Assembly: GCF_002269385.1 (NCBI RefSeq)
Contig: NZ_CP022957.1
Coordinates: forward strand, 3,091,001 to 3,155,000
Direction of reading: 5' to 3'
Length of the DNA: 64,000 bases
Source of the DNA: Maribacter cobaltidurans
GTDB taxonomy: Bacteria > Bacteroidota > Bacteroidia > Flavobacteriales > Flavobacteriaceae
Shown: positions 11,001 to 20,227 of the stretch, piece after piece
Position numbering within the stretch: the stretch's first letter is position 1
How the letters are laid out: each line of letters starts with the position of its first letter
Notes under the pieces: generated by a model
Told to the model about the DNA's origin: nothing
The model's input: only the letters and a program-made list of their open reading frames with translations
Databases searched by the model: none
Made by a program: the position numbers and the translations under genes

Positions 11001-11152
11001 GCGGGACCAATGTTCCGCCATTCCAGTCCTTCATAAAATGAAACGGGAATAATTTCTGCTTGAGATTTTGTATTTGATGCATCCTGTCCAAAGCAATTTG
11101 GTGAGATGATGATAAAACTTACTAATAGTAATTTGGTCAATATTTCTTTCAT
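8039..11152 (-). CDS. Secreted VPS10/sortilin-like BNR-repeat beta-propeller protein
   Basis: About 1037 residues from the ATG at 11152, chosen because it gives a clean signal peptide (MKEILTKLLLVSFIIISPNCFG, cleaved before QD); an in-frame ATG further upstream would run into the preceding gene. The body is a series of sialidase-type Asp-box repeats (STDGGETWTDL, SVDGGESWKK, STDAGETWKH, RDGGKNWEDI and more), the VPS10/sortilin propeller signature, followed from about residue 690 by a region without Asp boxes that is often seen in proteins annotated as glycosyl hydrolase. No catalytic residues can be assigned from the sequence. It lies 28 bases downstream of the haem/PQQ-like lipoprotein gene in the same direction, so both may act on the same extracytoplasmic substrate (inference). 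Confidence 0.88.
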   Translation of the reverse strand: MKEILTKLLLVSFIIISPNCFGQDASNTKSQAEIIPVSFYEGLEWRNIGPARGGRSLGSAGSPSRPNEYYFGATGGGLWKTTDGGNVWKPVTDGQINSSSVGAVAVAETNPDIVYIGMGEVQLRGSITQGDGVYKSTDAGETWKHLGLEETQAIARIRIHPTNADIVYVAALGHPYGDNEERGVFKSVDGGESWKKVLYISPKAGAVDMIIDRNNPDVLYASTWQVQRKAWKMWGGGPDCKLWKSTDGGETWTDLTKNPGMPEGPIGKIGVTVSPADSNRVWAIVEANEGGVFRSDDAGKTWERTNDERKLRQRAFYYSRIYADPIDKETVYGLNVDFWKSTDGGKTFDTEIEVPHGDNHDLWIDPNDPNRMISSNDGGGIVSINGGKTWTEEDYVTTQLYHVMATSDVPYHVAGAQQDNSTVAVPSDGWDHMQARGPNHGWYYAVGGGESGWITQHPENPDIFYAGSQGALLTRYDRSNGQSRDIQVYPRFFSGEPASALPERWQWTFPIMFAPQDSNVMYTCSQHVWKTTDDGQSWEKISPDLTYADPSTLDKTGGVITMDMNGPEIYATVFALAPSNHDINTIWAGSDDGKIHITRDGGKNWEDITPEGLPKFSRVSIIDESVHNPGTLYVAANRYQVDDRQPYVFKTHDYGKTWTKIINGISDGHFARAVREDPVREGLLFLATEHGVYFSLNDGELWQSLQLKLPDTPVRDLVVKDNDVVLGTHGRGFWILDDIQPLRQYAPEMKEQDAVLFQPENAIRGVTKANVQYYLKSQLDTITFEIYDAKDNLVDSFSGSKPEYKEDPNIPSWQRGGSTKPTTAQGLNTFTWDLRYPGATTFDGMIIWSARPARGPKAPLGTYKVKMKTGDYEKTYSFNVEIDPNLKGITKEDLDEQFELANKIMNKTSDANKAVIKIREMKSYLEDNKSKFTSREYARTVVPFMEKLSEVEEELYQVKNQSGQDPLNFPIKLNNRLASLRRSVESGEARPTDGAYKVYEELSADLKVQLDKLNKIVSNDKPKVNKLLADKGLKELE

Positions 11153-11180
11153 GTATGTAGTGTTCTGAATTAGGTTTGGA

Positions 11181-13838
11181 TTATTTTTCTTTTGATTCCG
11201 TATAAAGCTCATGGTTTTCGTCGCCACCAGCATTTATATACGCAATTAAATCTACTATTTCTTTTTTGCCCAAGTGATTTAATAGTCCTGATGGCATAGG
11301 AGAAATTGGGGATAATTCCCTTTTTGTTATCTCTTTCTTGTTAAGGGTAGTCGTGTACGTTTCGTTAAATGGATTGGGCATTAGAACAACTTCTTCCTCC
11401 GTTTCGGATTTTATTCTACCGGCAATTTTATTTCCGTTTTCAAGGTGGAATAAGGTATTGGCATATTGATCCGAAATTTCGTCGTTGGGACTGTAAATGG
11501 CGAATAAAAGGTCATAAGTTCCAAATTTGGTATGTGCTTGTGTTAAGTCTGGGCCTGTCGCTCCGCCCTCGCCTCTAATTCTATGGCAAAGAATACAGGT
11601 GGCTGCCGCAAAAGCCCTTTTACCGTCTTCAATAGTACCTTTGTAATTATTGAGTCCATCATCGCCCCAAACAATATCTCCCATGTCACCGCCCGTATAG
11701 TTTCCTCCGGGTCCAATAGGTTGGGGTAGGTCTTCCATGACACTGGTTGGGGAATAGGAGCCTGAAATTTCCTCAAAATAGGGACGCTGGTCATCAGGTA
11801 CGTTATTCATGGCCCTTTGGCGAACATTTTCCATATAGGCCTTAAAACTCATACCTCCATTAGCGGCCAATACATCGTAGTACCAAAGAAAGTAACGTTT
11901 GCGCAAATCTTTGGTCCAACCCTCTTTTGCATTGCTCAAAAGCATCCCATAGTAAATAGCCTCGCTCGGTGGCATTTTTTCGATAACGTCCCTAATTAAT
12001 GGTCCGTATTGCTCACTTCGTAATGAAGCTTCTTCCGAAAGCATTTCAACCCCTTCGGTTACTGTTTTGTTTTCGGTGTGGTATTCAAGTTGTTGCACCA
12101 GTTTTTCGATAATTCCATCAGCATTTAAGTACAACAAAATTTGTCCAAGTTCTTTGGAAATTGAATTGTTCGAATTTGGAAATAGCGGGTTCAGTTTATC
12201 AATAATTGCAGCTCCTTCATTTTTAGAGGGAGGTCCCATACGTATAAAATTCAAGGAATAAGCGCGTAAAAGGTCCATTTGCTTTTCTGCTGGCAATGCA
12301 TTGATGTCTATTTGTTGAAGCTTATTTAAAATAAGTGGTTGTAATTTTTTATCCCCTTGATGGGTTAGAGCGATACTAGCCTCAATGATTTTTACGGCAT
12401 CCGTTTCATTGGTATAATTCTTTAACCAGCTATTTACAGGCTGATGTTCCAATACAACTCTAGCGGCATAGCGTAAAAAACGATCGGGTTCGTTCAAATG
12501 CTGCCAAGCCAATGTTACCCCTTCTGGACCTGTGGCTTTATGAAATTGTTCCAATTGCTTGCGCAGATTTCTTTTGGATTTATCGGCTTCGCTTTTTGCA
12601 AGGACGGCAGTGCTCTCTGCGCCTGTATATCTCAAGCGATATAGGTGTGAATCCAATCGTCGACCTCCAGTAGCAAAGTAAAGATTGCCATCATGCCCAG
12701 CAATCATATCTGTTAAGGGTAGGGGAGTTCCCGATAAGAATTCTTCCCTTTCGGCCGTGTAAGAACTTCCGTTCGGTTTTAAATCGATAAAATACACCGT
12801 ACCAAAACTCCAATCCATAACGAAAAGACCATTTTTATATTCGGATGGGAAATTTAGTGTAGACGCCGAAAGTACTGCAGTAGGTGATCCCTGTTCCAAA
12901 TTATGAACCGCGGGAAGATTATCCGGATAATAGGCAGGCCATTTTCCAGATCCGGTGCGCCAACCATATTCGCTGCCACTTGTAACATGATTAATACGTG
13001 TAGGGCGGTACCATGGCATACCTATATCCCATTCCATATCTGCGTCATAGGCAAAAAGTTCCCCGTCATTATTAAAAGCCATATCGAAGGGGTTTCGATA
13101 CCCGGCCGAAATCAACTCCCAATCGGTACCGTCTTCATTGAATTTGACAATCCAGCCTCCCGGTGCTTTTATATCGTTGGCATGACCTCTGGCATCTAGA
13201 TATGGAGGAAAAAGGTTATCCTCATCCCAGTTAGTAGGCAAAAGGCTATTCTCCTTTACGGTTTCTGGAATTAGAGTATGATTTCCGGCAATAAAATAAA
13301 TTTCCGTACCGTCTGGCGATAGAACAAAACTATGCGGTCCGTGTTCTCCGGCGCCATCAAGTTTTAACAACATCGTTATGCTGTCAAGAGCACCATCATT
13401 ATCAGCATCGGTAATCCTATAAATACCACTTCCTCTTTCTTCCTCATCTGGTATTTCGTCATCCCAATTTTTGTTCACAGCTACATAAAGGCTGTTAAAG
13501 GCCCATAGAAGTCCATGAGCTTCACCAATTTCAAGTTCTAAAGGAATTACATTTTTTGATGACAGTGTTTCTCCAATTTTGGGTGCGTTGAATTGGTAGA
13601 TGTTACCATATTGATCACAGGCGTATATTTGATCATTATCCGCTTGCGCTAACGCTACCCATGAACCCTGCCCATTGTTGCTTGGATGATATATTTCCTC
13701 CAAGGTAAACCCTTCGGGAATATTAAATTTGATCTCAGAGGCTTGGTTGGTTGTTTCGTTCTTGGTTTCGGTGTTACAAGCATTAGTCATCGCAACTATT
13801 GCCAATATTGCGATGAACCGAATAAAATGATTTTTCAT
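11181..13838 (-). CDS. Lipoprotein fusing a glucose/sorbosone dehydrogenase-like propeller to a haem c domain
   Basis: 885 residues. N-terminal lipoprotein signal with lipobox MTNACN. Residues roughly 35-400 resemble the soluble PQQ glucose/sorbosone dehydrogenase propeller (GEAHGLLWAFNSLYVAVN, GYRNPFDMAFNNDGELFAYDADMEWD, YGWRTGSGKWP), then a helical HEAT-like middle region, then a C-terminal cytochrome-like module with a single haem-attachment site CILCH (in ATCILCHRIRGEGGATGPDLT) and a downstream NPFNETYTTTLNK stretch as in the planctomycete-type putative haem-binding domain. Expected role: an exported oxidoreductase passing electrons to the respiratory chain; the substrate is unknown. First gene of a likely two-gene unit with the VPS10 protein. 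Confidence 0.87.
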   Translation of the reverse strand: MKNHFIRFIAILAIVAMTNACNTETKNETTNQASEIKFNIPEGFTLEEIYHPSNNGQGSWVALAQADNDQIYACDQYGNIYQFNAPKIGETLSSKNVIPLELEIGEAHGLLWAFNSLYVAVNKNWDDEIPDEEERGSGIYRITDADNDGALDSITMLLKLDGAGEHGPHSFVLSPDGTEIYFIAGNHTLIPETVKENSLLPTNWDEDNLFPPYLDARGHANDIKAPGGWIVKFNEDGTDWELISAGYRNPFDMAFNNDGELFAYDADMEWDIGMPWYRPTRINHVTSGSEYGWRTGSGKWPAYYPDNLPAVHNLEQGSPTAVLSASTLNFPSEYKNGLFVMDWSFGTVYFIDLKPNGSSYTAEREEFLSGTPLPLTDMIAGHDGNLYFATGGRRLDSHLYRLRYTGAESTAVLAKSEADKSKRNLRKQLEQFHKATGPEGVTLAWQHLNEPDRFLRYAARVVLEHQPVNSWLKNYTNETDAVKIIEASIALTHQGDKKLQPLILNKLQQIDINALPAEKQMDLLRAYSLNFIRMGPPSKNEGAAIIDKLNPLFPNSNNSISKELGQILLYLNADGIIEKLVQQLEYHTENKTVTEGVEMLSEEASLRSEQYGPLIRDVIEKMPPSEAIYYGMLLSNAKEGWTKDLRKRYFLWYYDVLAANGGMSFKAYMENVRQRAMNNVPDDQRPYFEEISGSYSPTSVMEDLPQPIGPGGNYTGGDMGDIVWGDDGLNNYKGTIEDGKRAFAAATCILCHRIRGEGGATGPDLTQAHTKFGTYDLLFAIYSPNDEISDQYANTLFHLENGNKIAGRIKSETEEEVVLMPNPFNETYTTTLNKKEITKRELSPISPMPSGLLNHLGKKEIVDLIAYINAGGDENHELYTESKEK

Positions 13839-13895
13839 GAATAAAAAAGTTGGTCTTTTAGATACCTAAAAGATACAAAACTTAAGTATAGAAAT

Positions 13896-14348
13896 TTAAT
13901 GTAATTGTCTTAGACCTTCATATACCGTAATGGCAACTGCATTTGCTAAATTTAAGCTCCTTACATGAGGACTATAAAGTGGGATTTTGAAAATTTCATG
14001 CGTATGTTTTTCCAAAATTTCATTGGAAAGCCCACTAGATTCCTTACCAAAAATGAGAAATGTATTTTCTGTGTAAACCGCATCCCAATAGTCTTTTGAA
14101 CCGTGGGAGGAAAAAAACATCATTTTTTCCTCTTTATGCGATTCAAAAAATTCCTTCTGATTTTCATACTCTTGTATATCGAGATGCTGCCAATAATCAA
14201 GGCCGGCCCTTTTCAATCGTTTATCGGTAATTTCAAACCCGTAGGGTTTAACCAAGTGAAGTTTACAGCCAGTAGCCAAGGCAAGTCTTCCTATATTTCC
14301 AGTATTGGTATGGATTTCGGGCTCAATAAGAACAATATGAAGTGCCAT
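13896..14348 (-). CDS. trmL: tRNA (cytidine/uridine-34-2'-O)-methyltransferase
   Basis: 150-residue SPOUT-class enzyme that 2'-O-methylates the wobble base of tRNA-Leu isoacceptors in E. coli. Diagnostic segments are the N-terminal EPEIHTNTGNIGRLALATGC, the middle FLIFGKESSGLSNEIL (cofactor knot loop) and the C-terminal IPLYSPHVRSLNLANAVAI with the conserved serine-leucine-asparagine. Length matches TrmL, with no added RNA-binding domain. Starts only 2 bases after the VF530 gene stop, forming the last gene of a pulA-VF530-trmL unit. Confidence 0.95.
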   Translation of the reverse strand: MALHIVLIEPEIHTNTGNIGRLALATGCKLHLVKPYGFEITDKRLKRAGLDYWQHLDIQEYENQKEFFESHKEEKMMFFSSHGSKDYWDAVYTENTFLIFGKESSGLSNEILEKHTHEIFKIPLYSPHVRSLNLANAVAITVYEGLRQLH

Positions 14349-14350
14349 GT

Positions 14351-14563
14351 TTAACTCAAGCTTTTTAAATAGAGGTTTTCAACTTTTTTTCTAGCCCAAG
14401 GCGTTCTTCTAAGAAACTTTAAACTGGATTTAATAGAAGGATCGTTATTAAAACAATTGATGTTTATTTCAGTTGACAATTCTTCCCATGTGTACACTTG
14501 GGTAAGGTGTTCCAAGATTGTAACCAATTTTACGCTGTGAAGGGGATTATTTTTCTGAGTCAC
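14351..14563 (-). CDS. VF530 family (DUF2132) small protein, GTG start
   Basis: 70-residue protein of the VF530 family, recognised by [25 protein letters not shown] and the C-terminal [20 protein letters not shown]; members are small helical proteins whose DNA-binding ability has been suggested and whose function is not established. There is no ATG before the conserved NNPLH block; the only usable start is GTG at 14563, five bases after the pulA stop. Spacing suggests co-transcription with pulA upstream and trmL downstream, though no functional tie is evident. Confidence 0.88.
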   Translation of the reverse strand: MTQKNNPLHSVKLVTILEHLTQVYTWEELSTEININCFNNDPSIKSSLKFLRRTPWARKKVENLYLKSLS

Positions 14564-14568
14564 TTACT

Positions 14569-16551
14569 TTACTTTTTAAAAGCTATTGCCATGGAAATAG
14601 CTGGGACGTCTATAAAATCCTTGATTATTTTTTGACCTTCAAAGTCAAAATCATCCTTAAAAACGGATAGGTGATATGTGTCCTTAAATGTATATCTGTA
14701 AGGATATTGGTTTGCATTGTAAATGACTAAAATTTCCTTCCAAGAATCATCGTTGGCATTATTGTCCAAACTAAATGAAATAACCCCATTTTTTACGGTT
14801 TGAAATTTTAGATGTTCTTGAACCTCATTGCCATTCGATATGGAGAATGCTGGGTGCTTTTTTCTTAGGGATATCAGATTTTTGTAATAGTTAAAAACAT
14901 CCATGTTTTTTACTTTTTGGTTCCAGTCAATTTGATTAACACTATCCGGAAGATTATATGAGTTATGTTCTCCATTTTTAGACCTTAAAAACTCCACGCC
15001 TGCATGTAGGAATGGAATGCCTTGGGAAGTTAATACAATGGCATTGGCGAGTTTATGCATGGCTTTTATTTCTTCCTCGCTGGAATCTGGTTTTGAAATC
15101 ATCAATTTGTCGAACAACGTATGATTATCATGGCAAGAAGTATAGGAAATGGATTGCCAAGGTTCTTTGGCCCAAGGCGCCTTGGAATAATTTATACTGT
15201 CATAGTTGATTTGAGAATGTTGAATGCCACCAATAACCCCGAATTTGATAGATTCTTCCTTACCCCTAGCACCGCTTACGAACCCGGTATCCATATCATC
15301 AAAAACGGAACCTTTTAGTCCGTCCCTAATATCGTCACTGAACGCTGCAATTTGTTGAAGTTGCTGCATATGCTTTTTCAAAGCTCTTTTTTCCTCCGGC
15401 AGAGGAGAGTCTTTTGCTGTCCAACCTTCACCATATAATAGGGCATCGGGATTGACTTTTTTGATTTCTTGGGCAATCTCGTTCATGGTATCCACATCGT
15501 GGATACCCATTAGATCGAATCGAAATCCGTCTATATGATATTCCTGGGTCCAATATAAAAGCGATTCCAGCATAAACTTTCTCATCATAGACCTTTCCGA
15601 TGCCGTTTCGTTGCCACAGGCGGCCGCATCGGAATAGCTGCCATCTTCGTTATGCCGATAATAATATCCTGGTACTTCCTGATTAAAAAGTGATTCCTCC
15701 GTTTTACCGGTATGGTTATAAACCACATCGAGAATCACCCCAATACCATTATCGTGAAAGGATTTTACCATTTGTTTGAATTCCTTTATTCTCACTTCGG
15801 CATTATAAGGATCGGTCGAATAAGAACCTTCCGGTACATTGTAATTTTTAGGGTCATATCCCCAATTAAATTGGGGAGTATCCAAATTTGTTTCGTCAAT
15901 GGAATAATGGTCAAAGGAGGGTAGCAAATGTACGTGGGTGATACCTAGGTCTTTTAAATGGTCTATACCTTTTTTGATACCCTCTGGACCTTTGGCGCCT
16001 TGCTCTACCAAGCACAAAAATTTCCCCTTATGTTTAACTCCAGATTGAGGATGAATGGTCATGTCCCTTACATGCAATTCATAGATTATTGCCTTATTAG
16101 GTGTCTCCAAGGTGGGCCCTTCGTCATTTTCCCAACCTAAAGGGTTTGTGGTTTTCATATCCAAGACCATGGCCTTATTTCCATTTACCCCAACGGCCTT
16201 GGCGTAAATACCGGGGGTTTCGTTTAGCCAAGTTTTTCCAATTTTTACTTGAAACGTGTAATAGGTGCCATTTAAATCACCTTTAATTTTAATGTTCCAA
16301 ACACCGTTTTTATTGTGAGTTAGTTGATGGGTTTCCAATAGATCCGCGTCGTTGCCCGTGGAGTATAAATTTAGTTTTACCTCTTCAGCCGTTGGTGCCC
16401 ATAATTTGAAATCGGTAGCGTCCTTTGTATAGTGGGGCCAAAGGTTTACGTTGTAGGCAGTGGGGTAGGCGTCGTAGTTTTTTAAATCGATTTTTGGATT
16501 ACAGGAAATAATCAATACAGTTGAAATTAGAAGAATTGAAAATAACTTCAT
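14569..16551 (-). CDS. pulA: Type I pullulanase, outer-membrane or periplasmic lipoprotein
   Basis: 660-residue GH13 debranching enzyme that hydrolyses alpha-1,6 links in pullulan, glycogen and starch-derived dextrins. N-terminal lipoprotein signal with lipobox LIISCNPK. A CBM48-like domain (FKLWAPTAEEVKLNLYST) precedes the barrel; pullulanase signature YNVPEGSYSTDP is present. GH13 regions: VILDVVYNHTG (region I), DGFRFDLMGIHD with the nucleophile Asp (region II), LLYGEGW with the acid/base Glu (region III) and SCHDNHTLFDK with the transition-state Asp (region IV). Lipid attachment implies extracytoplasmic action. First gene of a unit with the VF530 gene and trmL. Confidence 0.96.
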   Translation of the reverse strand: MKLFSILLISTVLIISCNPKIDLKNYDAYPTAYNVNLWPHYTKDATDFKLWAPTAEEVKLNLYSTGNDADLLETHQLTHNKNGVWNIKIKGDLNGTYYTFQVKIGKTWLNETPGIYAKAVGVNGNKAMVLDMKTTNPLGWENDEGPTLETPNKAIIYELHVRDMTIHPQSGVKHKGKFLCLVEQGAKGPEGIKKGIDHLKDLGITHVHLLPSFDHYSIDETNLDTPQFNWGYDPKNYNVPEGSYSTDPYNAEVRIKEFKQMVKSFHDNGIGVILDVVYNHTGKTEESLFNQEVPGYYYRHNEDGSYSDAAACGNETASERSMMRKFMLESLLYWTQEYHIDGFRFDLMGIHDVDTMNEIAQEIKKVNPDALLYGEGWTAKDSPLPEEKRALKKHMQQLQQIAAFSDDIRDGLKGSVFDDMDTGFVSGARGKEESIKFGVIGGIQHSQINYDSINYSKAPWAKEPWQSISYTSCHDNHTLFDKLMISKPDSSEEEIKAMHKLANAIVLTSQGIPFLHAGVEFLRSKNGEHNSYNLPDSVNQIDWNQKVKNMDVFNYYKNLISLRKKHPAFSISNGNEVQEHLKFQTVKNGVISFSLDNNANDDSWKEILVIYNANQYPYRYTFKDTYHLSVFKDDFDFEGQKIIKDFIDVPAISMAIAFKK

Positions 16552-16643
16552 AAGTGTTGTACTTCATGTCAATATAAGAAAGTTATTCAAATCGCTAATA
16601 CAATGAAATGTCTGTTTTATGGAAATTTTATGGAAAGTATAAA

Positions 16644-16674
16644 ATGAAAAAACTCCGGTAATCAGCCGGAGTTT
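16644..16674 (-). terminator. Rho-independent terminator downstream of rpoD
   Basis: Nine-pair stem AAACTCCGG/CCGGAGTTT with a seven-base loop; read on the minus strand it is followed by a run of six Ts. It lies 111 bases past the rpoD stop. Confidence 0.8.
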
Positions 16675-16784
16675 ATTCATCAATCAAAAAACGAACAGTC
16701 ATGATAAACTGTTTGTAACCTTAAAATTACAACTTATATGCCAAATTTCCAATTTAGGGAATCTTTAACGTGTAATTTTTCTAG

Positions 16785-17648
16785 TTAGCCTAGATATGTC
16801 TTTAGTATCTTACTTCTAGATGTATGTTTTAGCCTACGAATGGCTTTTTCCTTAATTTGTCTTACCCTTTCCCTAGTCAGGTCAAAAGTTTCTCCTATTT
16901 CCTCTAAAGTCATGGAATGTTGACCCGCAAGTCCAAAATACAATCTAATGACATCTGCCTCTCTTGGGGTAAGTGTTTCAAGGGCACGCTCTATTTCAGT
17001 ACGTAAGGATTCGTGTAACAATTCCTTATCTGGGTTTGGAGACTCGCCACTACGCAATACATCGTAAAGGTTGGAATCTTCACCATCGATCAAAGGTGCA
17101 TCCATAGATACGTGGCGACCGGAGTTTTTCAAGGATTGTTTTACGTCCTCAACGGTCATATCCAATTCCTTGGCAATTTCCTCTGCGGATGGAATACGTT
17201 CGTGTGCCTGCTCCAAGAAAGCAAAGGTTTTGTTGATCTTGTTAATAGATCCAATTTTGTTCAATGGCAAGCGAACAATTCGAGACTGTTCTGCCAATGC
17301 CTGTAATATAGATTGACGGATCCACCATACGGCGTAGGAGATAAACTTAAATCCCCGCGTTTCGTCAAAACGCTGTGCAGCTTTGATCAGACCAAGGTTT
17401 CCCTCGTTAATCAAATCCGGTAAAGTAAGACCTTGGTTTTGGTACTGCTTAGCAACGGATACCACGAATCTAAGGTTGGCCTTTGTTAGTTTTTCAAGAG
17501 CGATCTGGTCGCCTGCCTTGATGCGTTGTGCCAACTCTACTTCTTCATCAGCGGTAATCAAGTCTACTTTTCCAATTTCTTGCAAGTACTTGTCCAAGGA
17601 TGCGGTCTCCCTATTGGTGACCTGTTTTGTAATCTTAAGCTGTCTCAT
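16785..17648 (-). CDS. rpoD: Primary RNA polymerase sigma factor (RpoD/SigA, Bacteroidota short type)
   Basis: 287-residue sigma-70 factor directing RNA polymerase to housekeeping promoters. Region 1.2 ([20 protein letters not shown]), region 2 with [18 protein letters not shown] and [20 protein letters not shown], region 3, and region 4 with the helix-turn-helix [20 protein letters not shown] are all present. There is no long acidic region 1.1, the usual state of the Bacteroidota primary sigma that recognises TTG(-33)/TAnnTTTG(-7). Followed by a strong terminator and preceded by the pnp terminator region, so it is probably a single-gene transcript. Confidence 0.96.
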   Translation of the reverse strand: MRQLKITKQVTNRETASLDKYLQEIGKVDLITADEEVELAQRIKAGDQIALEKLTKANLRFVVSVAKQYQNQGLTLPDLINEGNLGLIKAAQRFDETRGFKFISYAVWWIRQSILQALAEQSRIVRLPLNKIGSINKINKTFAFLEQAHERIPSAEEIAKELDMTVEDVKQSLKNSGRHVSMDAPLIDGEDSNLYDVLRSGESPNPDKELLHESLRTEIERALETLTPREADVIRLYFGLAGQHSMTLEEIGETFDLTRERVRQIKEKAIRRLKHTSRSKILKTYLG

Positions 17649-17756
17649 GAATAAAAATTAAGTTCAATTTGCATAGACTGCATATACTTATACGTAAATT
17701 TTCATGGAATGTTACAATTGGGTATAAAAAAGTTCAATTAATCGATAAAACGAATC

Positions 17757-17784
17757 AAAAAAGCCCCAGCTAATGGCCGGGGCT
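17757..17784 (-). terminator. Rho-independent terminator downstream of pnp
   Basis: Stem AGCCCC/GGGGCT with a partly paired inner part; on the minus strand it is followed by six Ts. It lies 24 bases past the pnp stop. Confidence 0.8.
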
Positions 17785-17807
17785 ATGTAAATTAATAAGA
17801 ATTGAAC

Positions 17808-20030
17808 TTAATCCCTTCTTGGTTTTCTATCGCGATCACGATTTCTATCGTTTCCACGACGGTCATCCCTGCGATTGTTATCGCGTGGAGGTCTTTCCTT
17901 AAAACCTTCCGGTTTAGGTAAAAGAGCCTTACGGGAAACTTTATCCTTTCTTGTTCTGGAGTCTATTCCAAAATATTTGACATCAAAAACATCACCCATG
18001 TTCACTACATCGGATACATTCTCTGTACGTTCCCAAGCCAATTCGGAAACGTGAAGCAATACCTCATTGCCAGGGGCCTCGGTGTATTCCACCACAGCAC
18101 CGAAGTCAAGCATTTTTATCACTTTTACCTCGTAAACGCTACCTACTTCCGGTTTGAACATCAACGAATCTATTTTAGCCAAAACAGCATCGATTCCTGC
18201 TTGGTCTGTACCTAAGATTTCTACGATACCTTCTTCCGTTACCGGATCTTCGTTGATAACAATTGTTGTCTTGGTCTCCTTTTGAAGTTCTTGTATCACC
18301 TTTCCACCTGGTCCAATCAAGGCACCTATAAATTCGTTTGGAATAATACGGGTAACCATTTTTGGAGCATGTGCTTTCACGTCCGCATTTGGGGCGGAGA
18401 TAGTGTCCGTCAATTTTTCCAAAATATGAAGACGGCCATCTCTTGCTTGTTTCAGAGCTTTCACCAAAATTTCATAGGATAATCCTTTAACTTTAATGTC
18501 CATTTGGCATGCTGTTATACCATCGGCGGTTCCTGTTACCTTAAAGTCCATATCACCCAAGTGGTCCTCATCTCCCAAAATATCAGAAAGCACGGCATAT
18601 TTACCGGATTCTGTATCGGTAATCAATCCCATAGCAATACCGGAAACCGGTTTTTTTAATTGAACACCGGCATCCATAAGTGCCATAGTTCCCGAACAAA
18701 CGGTAGCCATGGAAGAAGATCCGTTGGATTCTAATACTTCGGATACGACCCTAACTGTATATGGACAATCCTCTGGTACCATTCCTTTTAAAGCTCTTTG
18801 GGCTAAATTACCATGACCAACTTCCCTTCTGGAAGTTCCACGAATGGGTCTGGCTTCCCCTGTTGAAAAAGGAGGGAAATTATAGTGAAGGTAAAATCTT
18901 TCCTCACCTTCCTGGGATGGCATATCTATTTGATTGGCGTCTCTTGAAGTACCCAAAGTTACCGTAGCCAATGCCTGTGTTTCTCCACGGGTAAAAATTG
19001 CCGAACCATGGGTAGATGGTAAGTAATCTACTTCACACCAAATAGGACGAATTTCGTTCGTTTTTCTTCCATCCAATCGTAAGCCTTCGTTCAAGGTAAG
19101 ATCACGAACGGCAGCTTTTTCCGCTTTGTAAAAATATTTGGATATCAATCCACCAAATTCTTCCTGCTCCTCATCGCTGAAGGAAGCAATTACCTCTTCC
19201 TTAATAGCATCAAAAGCGGCACTTCTTTCATGTTTGGCAGAACCGGCCTTGGCAATTTCATATACCTTGTCATAGGCAAGATCATGAACTTTTTTGGCTA
19301 AATCCTCATCTTCTCTTTCTGGCTCGTATTCACGAACTTCTTTTTTTCCGAATGCTTCGGCCAATCTTACTTGAGCGGCACATTGAACCTTGATGGCTTC
19401 GTGAGCGAATTTGATGGCTTCTGTCATTTCCTCCTCGGAAATTTCATCCATTTCTCCCTCTACCATCATCACGGAGTCTGCCGATGCACCGATAACCATA
19501 TCGATATCGGATTCTTCCAATTGGGCAAATGATGGATTGATAATAAATTCTCCATTCACTCGACCTACCCTTACTTCTGAAATGGGGCACTCAAATGGAA
19601 AGTCCGACAATTGAATGGCAGCAGACGCCGCCAAACCTGCCATCGCGTCTGGCATAACATTTTCGTCATGCGACATTAATTGTATCATAACCTGCGTTTC
19701 GGAATGATAATCTTTTGGGAACAATGGTCGCAATACACGGTCTACCAAGCGCATGGTCAATACTTCACCATCACTTGGGCGTGCCTCCCTTTTGAAAAAT
19801 CCACCTGGGTAACGCCCCGCAGCGGCAAATTTTTCACGGTAATCTACTGTAAGTGGAAGAAAGTCCACATCACTTTGTTTGTAATTGGAAACGACTGTAC
19901 ATAACAGCATACATTTTCCAGATTGAACAACAACAGAACCATGGGCCTGTTTTGCCAATTTTCCGGTTTCGATAGAAATCTCCCTACCGTCACCAAGGTC
20001 AATGACCTCTCTAAATACTTTTGGAATCAT
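17808..20030 (-). CDS. pnp: Polyribonucleotide nucleotidyltransferase (PNPase)
   Basis: 740-residue 3'-5' phosphorolytic exoribonuclease of RNA decay. Two RNase PH domains (first with [16 protein letters not shown], second with [19 protein letters not shown] and the catalytic-region [11 protein letters not shown]), then a KH domain ([23 protein letters not shown], about residue 560) and an S1 domain ([23 protein letters not shown], about 625). The tail after about 710 is rich in Arg, Asp and Asn ([21 protein letters not shown]), a common Bacteroidota disordered extension likely to contact RNA. It lies downstream of rpsO, the rpsO-pnp order known from many bacteria, but a strong terminator separates the two here. 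Confidence 0.97.
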   Translation of the reverse strand: MIPKVFREVIDLGDGREISIETGKLAKQAHGSVVVQSGKCMLLCTVVSNYKQSDVDFLPLTVDYREKFAAAGRYPGGFFKREARPSDGEVLTMRLVDRVLRPLFPKDYHSETQVMIQLMSHDENVMPDAMAGLAASAAIQLSDFPFECPISEVRVGRVNGEFIINPSFAQLEESDIDMVIGASADSVMMVEGEMDEISEEEMTEAIKFAHEAIKVQCAAQVRLAEAFGKKEVREYEPEREDEDLAKKVHDLAYDKVYEIAKAGSAKHERSAAFDAIKEEVIASFSDEEQEEFGGLISKYFYKAEKAAVRDLTLNEGLRLDGRKTNEIRPIWCEVDYLPSTHGSAIFTRGETQALATVTLGTSRDANQIDMPSQEGEERFYLHYNFPPFSTGEARPIRGTSRREVGHGNLAQRALKGMVPEDCPYTVRVVSEVLESNGSSSMATVCSGTMALMDAGVQLKKPVSGIAMGLITDTESGKYAVLSDILGDEDHLGDMDFKVTGTADGITACQMDIKVKGLSYEILVKALKQARDGRLHILEKLTDTISAPNADVKAHAPKMVTRIIPNEFIGALIGPGGKVIQELQKETKTTIVINEDPVTEEGIVEILGTDQAGIDAVLAKIDSLMFKPEVGSVYEVKVIKMLDFGAVVEYTEAPGNEVLLHVSELAWERTENVSDVVNMGDVFDVKYFGIDSRTRKDKVSRKALLPKPEGFKERPPRDNNRRDDRRGNDRNRDRDRKPRRD

Positions 20031-20042
20031 AAAATTTGATTA

Positions 20043-20100
20043 AAACCTGATGCTTTCAGGTTTGTTAAACAATGGTCTAACCGCCATTTTTATGGTCGGT
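20043..20100 (-). other. Two hairpins in the pnp leader
   Basis: Just upstream of the pnp ATG are two inverted repeats: AAACCTGA/TCAGGTTT (20043-20050 with 20056-20063, perfect eight pairs, five-base loop) and ACCGCCAT/ATGGTCGGT (20080-20087 with 20092-20100, one bulge). In E. coli a leader stem mediates RNase III and PNPase autoregulation; whether these do the same is inference. Confidence 0.45.
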
Positions 20101-20191
20101 ATTGTTGTGTTGTTGTGTGGACCAATGAAAAACTGTGTGTAGCTTTTTGTGTGTGTCTATTTTTACTCCTTAGACTTGGAGCATATTTTTG

Positions 20192-20224
20192 AAAAAAGGG
20201 GATGGCTAACCATCCCCTTTTTTT
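20192..20224 (-). terminator. Strong terminator downstream of rpsO
   Basis: Stem AAAAAAGGGGATGG/CCATCCCCTTTTTT with loop CTAA, flanked by A and T runs so it works on the minus strand immediately after the rpsO stop (20228). Confidence 0.9.
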
Positions 20225-20227
20225 AAT

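Noticed and set aside
11153..11233. 27-residue upstream extension of the VPS10 protein
   Set aside because: It would overlap the previous gene and bury the clear signal peptide that starts at 11152.
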